Assembly: GCF_900116285.1 (NCBI RefSeq)
Contig: NZ_FPAJ01000008.1
Coordinates: 1-47,714, forward strand
Source: Sulfitobacter marinus
Lineage (GTDB): Bacteria > Pseudomonadota > Alphaproteobacteria > Rhodobacterales > Rhodobacteraceae
Reading direction: 5' to 3'
DNA: 47,714 nucleotides
Below the pieces are notes generated by a model, which was given only the letters and a program-made list of their open reading frames with translations, did no database searches and was not told the origin of the DNA. The position numbers and the translations under genes were made by a program. Positions within the stretch are counted from its first letter, which is position 1. Each line of letters begins with the position of its first letter. Positions 8,675 through 16,250 of this stretch are shown in pieces.

Positions 8675-8737
8675 ACCTCTTTTCATTTGCGCGCCGCAAA
8701 ATTAGGTTCAGACTGTAGAACCTAGGGAGCCGCCAAC

Positions 8738-9421
8738 TTGCAGAGACAATCGACTCTTTATGTTTTCCTCGATGAGGGAGGTGATCTGAATTTCAGTTCA
8801 ACAGGTTCAAAGTTTTTCACTTTAACCTGCGTAAGCTTATGTAGACCATTTCTTCTGCACACTAAACTTGATACCTATAAATATGACCTGATAGAGTTTT
8901 GGAAAGAGCCACGGATAGATTTAGAATACTTCCACTGCGCTGATGACAATCGGTTTGTCAGAGAGCGTGTATTTTCGCTCTTAGCAGAAGAACTTCCGCG
9001 TAAGTCTGTCGACGCAGTCGTGATTGAGAAGTCTAAGACTGGACCGTCCCTGCGTGCGGAAGAAAAGTTTTATCCTAAGATGTTAGGTTACCTTTTACGT
9101 TATGCTCTTGAACAATGTCCCAGCGATGTCGCCGAAGTCGTGGTTATAACAGATGCGATTCCGATTAATCGCAAGCGTCGTGCGATTGAAAAATCGATTA
9201 AGCAGACGTTAAAGTCTATGCTACCAAAGAAAACACCATATCGGATCATGCATCACGCTTCTAGGGCCCACTACGGTTTACAACTTGCAGACTATCTAAA
9301 TTGGTCGATCCTAAGGAAATGGGAAAAAGGTGAAGATGAAACATACAAGAAAATTTCGCATCTAGTTAGAAGCGAATTTGAAATATTCCGAACGGGCGTA
9401 CGCCACTATTATGATAAATGA
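8738..9421 (+). CDS. DUF3800 protein
   Basis: A 227-aa protein of the DUF3800 family, which has an RNase H-like fold and no established function. The family landmarks are the early YVFLDEGGD (Asp12, Glu13), VVVITDA (Asp139) and the late HHASRAHYGLQLADYLNWSILRKWE (His172, Asp185), followed by a tyrosine-rich end. The start is TTG at 8738, with GGGAG about 10 nt upstream; no in-frame ATG is near. Base composition is visibly AT-richer (about 42% GC in the stretch I counted) than the flanking ribosomal genes, and codon choice differs, which suggests horizontal acquisition. It lies alone between a strong terminator and a large hairpin. DUF3800 genes occur on mobile and defence-rich islands, but a defence role here is only a guess. 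Confidence 0.8.
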   Translation: MQRQSTLYVFLDEGGDLNFSSTGSKFFTLTCVSLCRPFLLHTKLDTYKYDLIEFWKEPRIDLEYFHCADDNRFVRERVFSLLAEELPRKSVDAVVIEKSKTGPSLRAEEKFYPKMLGYLLRYALEQCPSDVAEVVVITDAIPINRKRRAIEKSIKQTLKSMLPKKTPYRIMHHASRAHYGLQLADYLNWSILRKWEKGEDETYKKISHLVRSEFEIFRTGVRHYYDK

Positions 9422-9472
9422 CCTCCCTGACTACCGCTAGGAGAACCCCTTGGGTTCTTATCATCAGGGAGG
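9422..9472. other. large stem-loop after the DUF3800 gene
   Basis: An outer stem CCTCCCTGA (9422-9430) / TCAGGGAGG (9464-9472) encloses an inner stem AGAACCC (9442-9448) / GGGTTCT (9452-9458) with a CTT loop. It begins at the DUF3800 stop codon. No T run follows, so it is not an ordinary terminator. It could protect the mRNA end, be an RNA element, or be a relic of the insertion. Confidence 0.55.
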
Positions 9473-9664
9473 AACCTTTAATATCTTGTATATACAATTT
9501 TTGCCGTAAATACAAGATGAGTTCTTTCGCCTTTGGTGTAGCAATAACTCGCACCCCTCGGCTCGGGCGCGGCGATCTTATTATACGGCGGCACTTGCTG
9601 GCCAACCTGTCCCTCTGGCTCTAAGGTAACGCAAAGACCATTCCCCACACAAAGGTCACGCCCC

Positions 9665-9862
9665 ATGAAACATGTCCCTAAGCCCACCACCGACGAAGAC
9701 CTCATCAAAGAGTTCCTCAACAAAGGCGGCACCATCAAGAAGGGCAAGACCAAGCCGATGCCGGATGATCTGGGGCTTTCCAACAATCAATGGGGCAATA
9801 AGCTGACCAAGGAAGAGAAAGCTGCGGTCAAGGAGCAGGAAGAAGCGCGCAAGAAACGGTAG
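9665..9862 (+). CDS. small conserved hypothetical protein, 65 aa
   Basis: A highly charged, lysine-rich 65-aa protein with no signal peptide or membrane segment. The N-terminal half (TDEDLIKEFLNKGGTIKKGKTKPMPDDLGLSNNQWGN, split here by eye into a helix and a loop) precedes a helical KLTKEEKAAVKEQEEARKKR tail. It looks like a real gene: codon use matches the neighbours, and the charged composition is typical of small nucleic-acid- or ribosome-associated proteins, though that is inference. I recall similar small proteins in other Rhodobacterales but no function. Repeat copy D follows directly after its stop. Confidence 0.65.
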   Translation: MKHVPKPTTDEDLIKEFLNKGGTIKKGKTKPMPDDLGLSNNQWGNKLTKEEKAAVKEQEEARKKR

Positions 9863-9882
9863 GGTGGGTGAAACCCACCGCT
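9859..9882. repeat. dispersed palindrome, copy D
   Basis: GTAGGGTGGGTGAAACCCACC, the opposite orientation to copies A to C, overlaps the TAG stop of the 65-aa gene. It lies between that gene and the convergent oxygenase, so it may act as a bidirectional hairpin. Confidence 0.65.
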
Positions 9883-9922
9883 CCGTCATTTCAACGCAAA
9901 CAACGCGTAAGTTATACCGACG

Positions 9923-10543
9923 TCACGCCCAAGCGTAGTTGAACGACACCGAGATGCGATCTTCTTCGGACATATTCATCGGGACTTCGTGGCGCAGCCA
10001 GCTTTCCCAGAGCAACACATCTCCGACCACAGGCTTGGCATAGACGAACTGGCGCAGTTCCTGTGGGGCGTCTTTCAACCGGCCGGGGGCTGCCATCATC
10101 ATTGGCAGGCGCGGATCTTCCAACTTCAAAGCGCTCGTGCCTTCGGGCATCGCTACATAGGTCGTGCCGGAAATCACCGAATGCGGGTGGATATGCGCGG
10201 TGTGAATGCCACCTTCGGGCAGGATGTTGATCCAGATATCTTCCAGCTTCAGTTTCCGACCGTCCAGATCAAACGCCAGATCCTTGGCAAACGCTTTGAC
10301 GTGTTTATCCAGCGCCTTTTTTACCGTCTTGAAGATCGGGAACCGCCACGGAAGGTCGGTCAGGGACGCATAGCTGGTGTATCCGGGAAAATCGTTCTGA
10401 TCAGACCATTCCTGACCAGCCTCGTCATCCTCGGCGATGCTCAGACACGCGGCTTCAAGCTCGGACGGGTCCACAGGTTTGCCGTGCTCCGACAAGGGCG
10501 CGCGGTACAGGCGGGTGACGAAAAGGGAATCTATTTGTGACAT
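9923..10543 (-). CDS. TIGR02466-type 2-oxoglutarate/Fe(II) oxygenase
   Basis: A 206-aa protein with the double-stranded beta-helix iron motif of 2-oxoglutarate oxygenases. The sequence HTAHIHPHSVISGTTYV gives the first ligands (His117/His119 region), His185 in WLRHEVPMN is the distal ligand, and Arg196 in EEDRISVSFNY would bind the 2-oxoglutarate carboxylate. This matches the family described as TIGR02466 'putative 2OG-Fe(II) oxygenase'; the substrate is unknown. The start MSQIDSLF at 10543 is preferred because AAGG lies upstream and the longer frame adds unlikely cysteine-rich sequence. It is the only minus-strand gene in the ribosomal cluster, and it faces the 65-aa gene. Its position beside rplP raises the possibility of a ribosomal substrate (inference only). 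Confidence 0.8.
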   Translation of the reverse strand: MSQIDSLFVTRLYRAPLSEHGKPVDPSELEAACLSIAEDDEAGQEWSDQNDFPGYTSYASLTDLPWRFPIFKTVKKALDKHVKAFAKDLAFDLDGRKLKLEDIWINILPEGGIHTAHIHPHSVISGTTYVAMPEGTSALKLEDPRLPMMMAAPGRLKDAPQELRQFVYAKPVVGDVLLWESWLRHEVPMNMSEEDRISVSFNYAWA

Positions 10544-10705
10544 GACGGACCTTCTACAGCAGGTGGGGCAGGGTGGCGATACGGATTTATACAAAGGTTG
10601 CTTGCCAACTGCGTATAACGGCTATAGAGGAACCTTTCACATGAACTCCACCAGAATCATGGTCACCCAGAAGGGGCCTACTGGTGATGTCGAAAGGAAC
10701 AGGCG

Positions 10706-10912
10706 ATGAACGCCAAGGAACTGCACGACAAGACACCCGATCAGCTTCGGGATGAACTTGTTAATCTGAAAAAAGAAGCTTTCAACCTGCGTTTTCAGCA
10801 AGCCACTGGCCAGCTGGAAAACCCTGCACGTTTGAAGACCGTTAAGCGTGACGTTGCACGTGTCAAAACCGTTCTCAACCAGAAAGCCGCAACCGCGGCA
10901 TCTGCTGAATAA
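10706..10912 (+). CDS. rpmC: 50S ribosomal protein L29
   Basis: L29 (68 aa) lies near the exit tunnel next to L23. The helical hairpin [24 protein letters not shown]... with the [17 protein letters not shown] motif is typical. Start at 10706 with AAAGGAACAGG upstream. It reopens the ribosomal series after the inserted genes; the divergent oxygenase start is 162 bp away, so the promoters of both must lie in that gap. Confidence 0.95.
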   Translation: MNAKELHDKTPDQLRDELVNLKKEAFNLRFQQATGQLENPARLKTVKRDVARVKTVLNQKAATAASAE

Positions 10913-10927
10913 TAGGAGCCTGAGAGT

Positions 10928-11167
10928 ATGCCCAAACGTATCCTGACAGGCACCGTGACAAGCGATGCCAACGCACAAACAGTAACCGTATCGGTCGAGC
11001 GTCGCTTTACCCACCCGGTTCTGAAAAAGACCATCCGTAAGTCCAAGAAATACCGGGCTCACGATGAGAACAACACATTCAAAGTGGGCGACAGCGTTCG
11101 CATCATCGAATGTGCACCAAAGTCGAAAACCAAACGTTGGGAAGTTCTGGAAGCCGCTGAGGCCTAA
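10928..11167 (+). CDS. rpsQ: 30S ribosomal protein S17
   Basis: S17 (79 aa) is a primary 16S rRNA-binding OB-fold protein. [26 protein letters not shown] and [19 protein letters not shown] are the family hallmarks. It lies 15 nt after rpmC and, with it, forms a two-gene unit; a 157-bp gap containing a promoter candidate separates it from rplN. Confidence 0.97.
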   Translation: MPKRILTGTVTSDANAQTVTVSVERRFTHPVLKKTIRKSKKYRAHDENNTFKVGDSVRIIECAPKSKTKRWEVLEAAEA

Positions 11168-11203
11168 AGAACTGCTCGTTCGGGCGTGACACCCTTGTTT
11201 CCC

Positions 11204-11232
11204 TTGACTCTGAGGGGCGCAGGGGCCAAACG
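11204..11232 (+). promoter_or_regulatory. candidate promoter of the spc operon
   Basis: TTGACT at 11204-11209, 17 bp, then CAAACG at 11227-11232. The -35 is near perfect and the -10 is weak, which is common in alphaproteobacteria. A GC-rich leader of about 85 nt would precede rplN. Confidence 0.35.
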
Positions 11233-11324
11233 CACGGACGAGATGCCCGTTTTGGGCAGACCAATTTAATCGAAACCCTGGGGAACGGGCACGCATCGCC
11301 CCCCAGAAGGTCGGGAGAAACCAA

Positions 11325-11693
11325 ATGATCCAGATGCAGACCAACCTGGATGTTGCTGACAACAGCGGCGCGCGCCGTGTTCAGTGCATCAAGGTATTGG
11401 GTGGTTCCAAGCGTAAATACGCATCCGTCGGCGACGTTATTGTCGTGTCGGTCAAGGAAGCCATCCCTCGCGGTCGTGTGAAAAAGGGTGACGTGCGTAA
11501 AGCCGTCGTCGTTCGCACTGCCAAAGAAGTTCGTCGTGACGATGGCACAGCCATCCGTTTCGATCGCAACGCAGCAGTTATCCTGAACAACTCGAACGAG
11601 CCCGTAGGTACACGGATCTTCGGACCAGTTGTTCGCGAACTGCGCGCCAAAAACTTCATGAAGATTATCTCGCTTGCGCCGGAGGTGCTGTAA
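11325..11693 (+). CDS. rplN: 50S ribosomal protein L14
   Basis: L14 (122 aa) forms an inter-subunit bridge. The start [30 protein letters not shown] is universal for the family, and [19 protein letters not shown] is conserved. It opens the rplN-rplX-rplE-rpsN-rpsH-rplF-rplR series. The stop overlaps the rplX start by one base. Confidence 0.97.
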   Translation: MIQMQTNLDVADNSGARRVQCIKVLGGSKRKYASVGDVIVVSVKEAIPRGRVKKGDVRKAVVVRTAKEVRRDDGTAIRFDRNAAVILNNSNEPVGTRIFGPVVRELRAKNFMKIISLAPEVL

Positions 11694-12004
11694 TGGCTGC
11701 TAAACTTCGCAAAGGTGACAAGGTCATCGTGCTTGCTGGCAAAGACAAGGGTAAGACAGGTTCCATCTCGTCTGTTGACCCAAAGGCCAACAAAGCAATC
11801 GTAGACGGTATCAACATGGCAATCCGCGCCACGCGTCAGTCCCAGACGTCGCAAGGTGGTCGTATTCCCAAAGCGATGCCAATCGATCTGAGCAACCTGT
11901 CGCTGGTTGATGCCAACGGCAAGGCAACCCGCGTTGGCTTTAAGATCGAAGGCGACAAGAAAGTGCGCTTTGCAAAAACCACGGGGGACGTAATCGATGC
12001 TTGA
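11693..12004 (+). CDS. rplX: 50S ribosomal protein L24
   Basis: L24 (103 aa) initiates 50S assembly. The N-terminal KOW motif is clear ([19 protein letters not shown]). The TAATG junction couples it to rplN, and its last eight bases overlap the rplE start (ATGCTTGA). Confidence 0.97.
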   Translation: MAAKLRKGDKVIVLAGKDKGKTGSISSVDPKANKAIVDGINMAIRATRQSQTSQGGRIPKAMPIDLSNLSLVDANGKATRVGFKIEGDKKVRFAKTTGDVIDA

Positions 12005-12560
12005 TACTGCAACATATACACCCCGCCTCAAGGGCGTTTACAACGACACAATCCGTGCCGCTCTTAAGGAAGAGTTCGGTTACAAGAACGACATGATGGT
12101 TCCTCGTTTGGACAAAATCGTTCTGAACATCGGCTGTGGTGCTGAAGCTGTTCGTGACAGCAAGAAAGCAAAATCCGCTCAGGAAGATCTGACAACGATT
12201 GCAGGCCAAAAAGCCCTGACAACCATTGCCAAGAAATCCATCGCTGGTTTCCGCGTTCGTGAAGACATGCCTTTGGGTGCGAAAGTTACCCTGCGTGGCG
12301 AGCGGATGTATGAATTCCTGGATCGTCTGATCACGATCGCAATGCCACGTATCCGCGACTTCCGCGGCATCAACGGCAAAAGCTTTGACGGTCGTGGCAA
12401 CTACGCCATGGGCTTGAAAGAGCACATCGTGTTCCCTGAAATCGACTTTGATAAAGTGGATGAGACTTGGGGAATGGACATCGTGATCGCCACCACGGCG
12501 AAAACCGACGCTGAAGCGAAGGCACTGTTGAAAGCGTTCAACATGCCCTTCAACTCATAA
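11997..12560 (+). CDS. rplE: 50S ribosomal protein L5
   Basis: L5 (187 aa) binds 5S rRNA and contacts P-site tRNA. Recognised by [42 protein letters not shown] and [22 protein letters not shown] (all standard). It starts 8 nt inside rplX, so translation is probably coupled. Confidence 0.97.
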   Translation: MLDTATYTPRLKGVYNDTIRAALKEEFGYKNDMMVPRLDKIVLNIGCGAEAVRDSKKAKSAQEDLTTIAGQKALTTIAKKSIAGFRVREDMPLGAKVTLRGERMYEFLDRLITIAMPRIRDFRGINGKSFDGRGNYAMGLKEHIVFPEIDFDKVDETWGMDIVIATTAKTDAEAKALLKAFNMPFNS

Positions 12561-12579
12561 GCGCGGGGAGGATTTAGAT

Positions 12580-12885
12580 ATGGCTAAGAAATCCATGATC
12601 GCACGCGAAAAGAAGCGTGAAGCACTGGTCAAGAAGTACGCTGCAAAGCGCGCTGCCTTGAAAGAGATCGTAAGCGATCAAGAGAAGCCCATGGAAGAGC
12701 GTTTCCGCGCTTCCTTGGCGCTGGCGAAACTGCCTCGCAACTCCAGCGCTGTGCGTTTGCACAACCGCTGCCAGCTGACAGGCCGTCCGCACGCTTACTA
12801 TCGTAAACTGAAAATTTCGCGGATCGCGTTGCGGGATCTTGGCTCAAGCGGCCAAATCCCCGGCATGGTCAAGTCGAGCTGGTAA
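12580..12885 (+). CDS. rpsN: 30S ribosomal protein S14, zinc-free type
   Basis: S14 (101 aa) binds in the 30S head. It is the longer form without the CxxC zinc pairs; only one cysteine is present, in [17 protein letters not shown]. An AGGAGG-like site precedes the ATG. Order between rplE and rpsH is canonical. Confidence 0.97.
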   Translation: MAKKSMIAREKKREALVKKYAAKRAALKEIVSDQEKPMEERFRASLALAKLPRNSSAVRLHNRCQLTGRPHAYYRKLKISRIALRDLGSSGQIPGMVKSSW

Positions 12886-12897
12886 GGAGCGCATCAC

Positions 12898-13290
12898 ATG
12901 AACGATCCTATCGCAGATATGCTGACACGCATCCGTAACTCCTCGTTGCGCGGTAAATCCACAGTCATGACCCCAGCTTCCAAGCTGCGTGCATGGGTAT
13001 TGGACGTACTGGCCGACGAAGGTTACATCCGCGGCTATGAAAAGACGACGGGCGCCGACGGCCACCCCGCCATCGAAATCAGCCTCAAGTATTACGAGGG
13101 CGAACCTGTTATTCGCGAATTGAAGCGGGTTTCCAAACCCGGTCGTCGCGTCTACATGGGCGTTAATGACATTCCCGTTGTCCGTCAGGGCCTTGGTGTG
13201 TCGATTGTCTCCACCCCCAAGGGTGTGATGTCGGATCAGAATGCACGGCACGCCAACGTTGGCGGCGAAGTGCTCTGCACCGTATTCTAA
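12898..13290 (+). CDS. rpsH: 30S ribosomal protein S8
   Basis: S8 (130 aa) is a primary 16S rRNA-binding protein and in E. coli represses the spc operon. [15 protein letters not shown] at the start and [16 protein letters not shown]...GGEVLCTVF at the end identify it. It is 12 nt after rpsN and 10 nt before rplF. Confidence 0.97.
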   Translation: MNDPIADMLTRIRNSSLRGKSTVMTPASKLRAWVLDVLADEGYIRGYEKTTGADGHPAIEISLKYYEGEPVIRELKRVSKPGRRVYMGVNDIPVVRQGLGVSIVSTPKGVMSDQNARHANVGGEVLCTVF

Positions 13291-13300
13291 GGAGAACAAA

Positions 13301-13834
13301 ATGTCTCGTATTGGTAAAAAACCGGTCGACCTGCCCAGCGGTGTTTCTGCATCGGTCAGCGGTCAGACCATCGAAGTCAAAGGCCCAAAAGGTACACGTA
13401 CCTTTAAAGCAACTGACGACGTTACAATGAGTGTCGAAGACAACGTGGTAACAATTACACCACGTGGCAAATCCAAGCGTGCCCGCCAACAGTGGGGCAT
13501 GAGCCGCACAATGGTTGGCAACTTGGTTACAGGTGTCACCGAAGGTTTCAAGAAAGAGCTTGAGATCCAAGGTGTTGGTTATCGTGCTGCCATGACTGGC
13601 AACTCGCTGAAACTGAACCTGGGCCTGTCGCACGACGTTGACTACACACCGCCAGCCGGTGTGACAGTCACGGTACCGAAACAGACCGAGATTGTGGTAG
13701 AAGGCATTGACGAACAGCTAGTTGGTCAAGTCGCCGCGAACATCCGCCAATGGCGCAAGCCCGAGCCTTATAAAGGCAAAGGTATCCGCTATAAGGGCGA
13801 GTTCGTCTTCCGCAAAGAAGGCAAGAAGAAGTAA
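13301..13834 (+). CDS. rplF: 50S ribosomal protein L6
   Basis: L6 (177 aa) stabilises the GTPase-associated region through the sarcin-ricin loop. The ATG at 13301 follows AAGGAGAACAAA and gives [15 protein letters not shown], the usual start; the open frame before it belongs to rpsH territory. The C-terminal [19 protein letters not shown] motif (here [20 protein letters not shown]) and [12 protein letters not shown] are diagnostic. Confidence 0.97.
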   Translation: MSRIGKKPVDLPSGVSASVSGQTIEVKGPKGTRTFKATDDVTMSVEDNVVTITPRGKSKRARQQWGMSRTMVGNLVTGVTEGFKKELEIQGVGYRAAMTGNSLKLNLGLSHDVDYTPPAGVTVTVPKQTEIVVEGIDEQLVGQVAANIRQWRKPEPYKGKGIRYKGEFVFRKEGKKK

Positions 13835-13845
13835 GGATAGCTCAG

Positions 13846-14205
13846 ATGGCAAACAGCAAAAGACAACTGTTTCTGAAACGCCGCCTGCGCGTTCGGAACA
13901 AGCTTCGTCGGGTCAACGCAGGGCGTCTTCGCCTTTCGGTTCACCGCTCGAACAAAAACATCAGCGCCCAGCTGATCGACGATGTCAAAGGGGTCACATT
14001 GGCTTCCGCGTCCTCACTCGAAAAAGATTTGGGTGTTGTTGGCAAGAACAACATCGACGCAGCGACCAAAGTAGGTTCGGCGATTGCCGAGCGTGCTAAA
14101 AAGGCCGGTGTGACCGAAGCATATTTTGACCGTGGCGGTTTCCTGTTCCACGGCAAAGTAAAAGCTTTGGCCGATGCAGCCCGCGAAGGCGGTCTGAAAA
14201 TCTAA
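13846..14205 (+). CDS. rplR: 50S ribosomal protein L18
   Basis: L18 (119 aa) helps place 5S rRNA in the large subunit. [28 protein letters not shown] and the C-terminal [24 protein letters not shown] are standard. A 108-bp gap with a hairpin separates it from rpsE. Confidence 0.97.
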   Translation: MANSKRQLFLKRRLRVRNKLRRVNAGRLRLSVHRSNKNISAQLIDDVKGVTLASASSLEKDLGVVGKNNIDAATKVGSAIAERAKKAGVTEAYFDRGGFLFHGKVKALADAAREGGLKI

Positions 14206-14214
14206 GACAGCGTA

Positions 14215-14235
14215 GGCGGCACGCGATGTGCCGCC
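14215..14235 (+). promoter_or_regulatory. hairpin between rplR and rpsE
   Basis: GGCGGCAC (14215-14222) and GTGCCGCC (14228-14235) form a perfect 8-bp stem with a GCGAT loop, 10 nt after the rplR stop. No T run follows, so it is more likely a processing or stability element, or a leader structure of rpsE, than a terminator. Confidence 0.45.
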
Positions 14236-14313
14236 TCGATGATCCGGGGGCCCGTCTGGCCCACTAGGATTGACCAAGCAGGCGCTTGCGCCGTACCAAA
14301 AGGATGATGCCGC

Positions 14314-14895
14314 ATGGCAAGAGATGACAACCGGGGTGGCAATCGCCGTAACCAACGCGACGAGACCCCAGAATTCGCCGACCGCCTAGTGGCGATCAAC
14401 CGTGTTTCCAAAACCGTTAAAGGTGGTAAGCGTTTTGGCTTCGCCGCACTTGTCGTTGTTGGTGACCAAAAAGGCCGCGTAGGCTTTGGTAAAGGTAAAG
14501 CGAAAGAGGTTCCTGAAGCCATTCGCAAAGCCACCGAGCAAGCCAAGCGCCAAATGATCCGCGTTCAACTGCGCGAAGGTCGCACGCTGCACCACGACAT
14601 GGAAGGCCGTCACGGCGCCGGTAAAGTGGTTATGCGGACAGCACCAGAAGGTACCGGTATCATCGCCGGTGGTCCAATGCGTGCCGTTTTCGAAATGCTG
14701 GGCATCAAGGACGTTGTGTCCAAGTCTATCGGGACGCAGAACCCATACAACATGATCCGCGCCACCATGGACGGTCTGAAAAAAGAATCTTCGCCACGTG
14801 CTGTTGCTCAGCGTCGCGGCAAGAAGGTTGCGGACATTCTGCCCAAGCGTGAGGACAATGTTGAATCCTCCGCGCAAGTGGCTGAGGAGGCATAA
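14314..14895 (+). CDS. rpsE: 30S ribosomal protein S5
   Basis: S5 (193 aa) lies at the mRNA entry site and affects decoding accuracy. The dsRBD-like N domain contains [20 protein letters not shown], and the C domain contains [22 protein letters not shown]. The residues before position 20 and after 175 are charged extensions usual for alphaproteobacteria. rpmD begins 2 nt after its stop. Confidence 0.97.
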   Translation: MARDDNRGGNRRNQRDETPEFADRLVAINRVSKTVKGGKRFGFAALVVVGDQKGRVGFGKGKAKEVPEAIRKATEQAKRQMIRVQLREGRTLHHDMEGRHGAGKVVMRTAPEGTGIIAGGPMRAVFEMLGIKDVVSKSIGTQNPYNMIRATMDGLKKESSPRAVAQRRGKKVADILPKREDNVESSAQVAEEA

Positions 14896-14897
14896 GC

Positions 14898-15086
14898 ATG
14901 GCTAAGACGATTGTAATCAAGCAGGTTGGTTCGCCAATCCGCCGCCCCGCCGACCAGCGCGCTACGTTGATTGGTCTGGGTCTGAACAAAATGCACCGTG
15001 TACGCGAGCTGGAAGACACACCTTCCGTCCGCGGCATGATCCGCAAGATCTCTCACATGGTAGAGATCCTCGAAGAAAAAGGCTAA
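14898..15086 (+). CDS. rpmD: 50S ribosomal protein L30
   Basis: L30 (62 aa). [14 protein letters not shown] and [23 protein letters not shown] identify it. In most bacteria rplO follows immediately. Here an inverted pair of repeats, a terminator and a small exported-peptide gene come first, so rplO lies 562 bp away. Confidence 0.96.
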   Translation: MAKTIVIKQVGSPIRRPADQRATLIGLGLNKMHRVRELEDTPSVRGMIRKISHMVEILEEKG

Positions 15087-15092
15087 GGTTGC

Positions 15093-15143
15093 GGTGGGTT
15101 TCACCCACCCTACCAACACGCCGTAGGGTGGGTGAAACCCACC
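15093..15143. repeat. dispersed palindrome, copy E: perfect inverted pair
   Basis: Two full copies of the repeat face each other: 15093-15113 and 15123-15143 are exact 21-bp reverse complements separated by 9 bp (CAACACGCC). Each arm is itself a GGTGGGTTTCACCCACC palindrome. The RNA could fold either as two small hairpins or as one long 21-bp stem. Confidence 0.8.
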
Positions 15144-15151
15144 TTGAATAG

Positions 15152-15184
15152 AACGCCTCGCAGGAAACTGCGGGGCGTTTTTTT
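15152..15184 (+). terminator. terminator after rpmD
   Basis: AACGCCTCGCAG (15152-15163) pairs with CTGCGGGGCGTT (15168-15179), one G-U pair, capped by a GAAA tetraloop and followed by a T run. It ends the rpsE-rpmD transcript. Confidence 0.88.
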
Positions 15185-15262
15185 ATGGACAATGGTTAAT
15201 AAGAGGTTGACGCTTGGGTTGTGCGATCTATTCCGACGCATCTTTTAATCCATGGATATATT

Positions 15263-15451
15263 ATGAAACCTATACTCAAATCGTTTTCGGTTGCTGTTTT
15301 GCTCAACATCCTTTGCTTTCCCGTCACCGCAGCGCCTCTTGCTACGGTGGGCGTAAGCCAGACCATTATCGAACATGGAGGCGGATGTAGAAAGTCGTCA
15401 CCTGCAGGGCAATGTTGTCATGCGGGTTCTAAGCCACTGCATTGCCACTAG
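15263..15451 (+). CDS. small exported Cys/His-rich peptide, 62 aa
   Basis: The ATG at 15263 gives a 62-aa precursor. Residues 1-22 are a clear signal peptide (basic start, hydrophobic core, AxA-type cleavage before APLATVG). The mature peptide, about 40 residues, ends in GGGCRKSSPAGQCCHAGSKP then LHCH, with four cysteines and several histidines in the last 26 residues. I recall related short exported proteins with GCRKxSPxGxCCH...HCH ends in other alphaproteobacteria, but no function. Metal binding or a disulfide-bonded periplasmic peptide is inference. A promoter-like TTGACG (15207-15212) lies upstream, and it sits alone after a terminator. Confidence 0.6.
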   Translation: MKPILKSFSVAVLLNILCFPVTAAPLATVGVSQTIIEHGGGCRKSSPAGQCCHAGSKPLHCH

Positions 15452-15536
15452 GGCATCGCCAGCCATGGTTCGGTGCGGCTTGCTGATCAACTATGCGAAG
15501 TAATCGAAACAGGGCACTCGTGACTTGATAACTCTG

Positions 15537-15560
15537 CTGGGGGTGGCTATACGCCCCCAG
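15537..15560 (+). promoter_or_regulatory. rplO leader hairpin
   Basis: CTGGGGG (15537-15543) pairs with CCCCCAG (15554-15560) across a 10-nt loop, about 90 nt before rplO, in an otherwise empty gap of 197 bp. No T run follows. It is a candidate leader structure of the rplO-secY-adk unit. Confidence 0.4.
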
Positions 15561-15648
15561 TGGCCACCAATCCGCCACAAGAATCATGAAACGCCGCGTT
15601 TGGCCGCTCCCGTCGCTGGGGGTCACATCCGGCAAAAGGAGAAGCGAC

Positions 15649-16131
15649 ATGAAACTGCATGAACTGTCTGATAACGAAGGTGCCACCAAGAAACGCAAGC
15701 GCGTTGGCCGTGGTCCTGGTTCCGGCACCGGTAAAATGGGTGGCCGTGGTATCAAAGGTCAGAAATCCCGTTCGGGTGTAGCAATCAACGGTTACGAAGG
15801 CGGTCAAATGCCATTGTACCAACGTCTGCCAAAGCGCGGCTTTACCAAGCCGAACCGCAAAGCATACGCAGTTGTGAACCTGGGCCTGATCCAGAAATTC
15901 ATCGACGACAAAAAGATCGACGCCGGTGCCGCAATCACCGAAGACGCGCTGATCTCTTCCGGTTTGGTACGTCGCAAGCTGGACGGTGTCCGCGTTCTGG
16001 CCAAGGGCGATTTCACCGCCAAGGTTGACCTGCAGGTCACCGGTGCGTCCAAGTCCGCAGTCGAAGCCGTAGAGAAAGCGGGCGGCAAATTGACCGTCAC
16101 AGCACCTGCCGCGGCGAACGCAGACGCGTAA
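15649..16131 (+). CDS. rplO: 50S ribosomal protein L15
   Basis: L15 (160 aa) is a late-assembly protein. The start [22 protein letters not shown] at 15649 follows AAAGGAGAAGCGAC. The Gly-rich [24 protein letters not shown] segment is diagnostic. The open frame upstream of 15649 is not L15-like. It heads a segment rplO-secY-adk. Confidence 0.96.
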   Translation: MKLHELSDNEGATKKRKRVGRGPGSGTGKMGGRGIKGQKSRSGVAINGYEGGQMPLYQRLPKRGFTKPNRKAYAVVNLGLIQKFIDDKKIDAGAAITEDALISSGLVRRKLDGVRVLAKGDFTAKVDLQVTGASKSAVEAVEKAGGKLTVTAPAAANADA

Positions 16132-16195
16132 CCTACCCTTTTGCCTTGTGAGCGGGCCGCGTCCCGCTTACATAGTCAATCGAGTTTTCCCAAAT

Positions 16196-16230
16196 GCCGC
16201 CCGCCGGAAAACGGCTCGGGCGGCGTTTTT
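16196..16230 (+). terminator. terminator-like hairpin before secY
   Basis: GCCGCCCG (16196-16203) pairs with CGGGCGGC (16217-16224), with an inner CCG/CGG extension around GAAAA, then GTTTTT. It lies between rplO and secY, so it may lower secY and adk expression relative to L15. Confidence 0.6.
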
Positions 16231-16250
16231 GCAAAGAAAGAGCCCTAATC

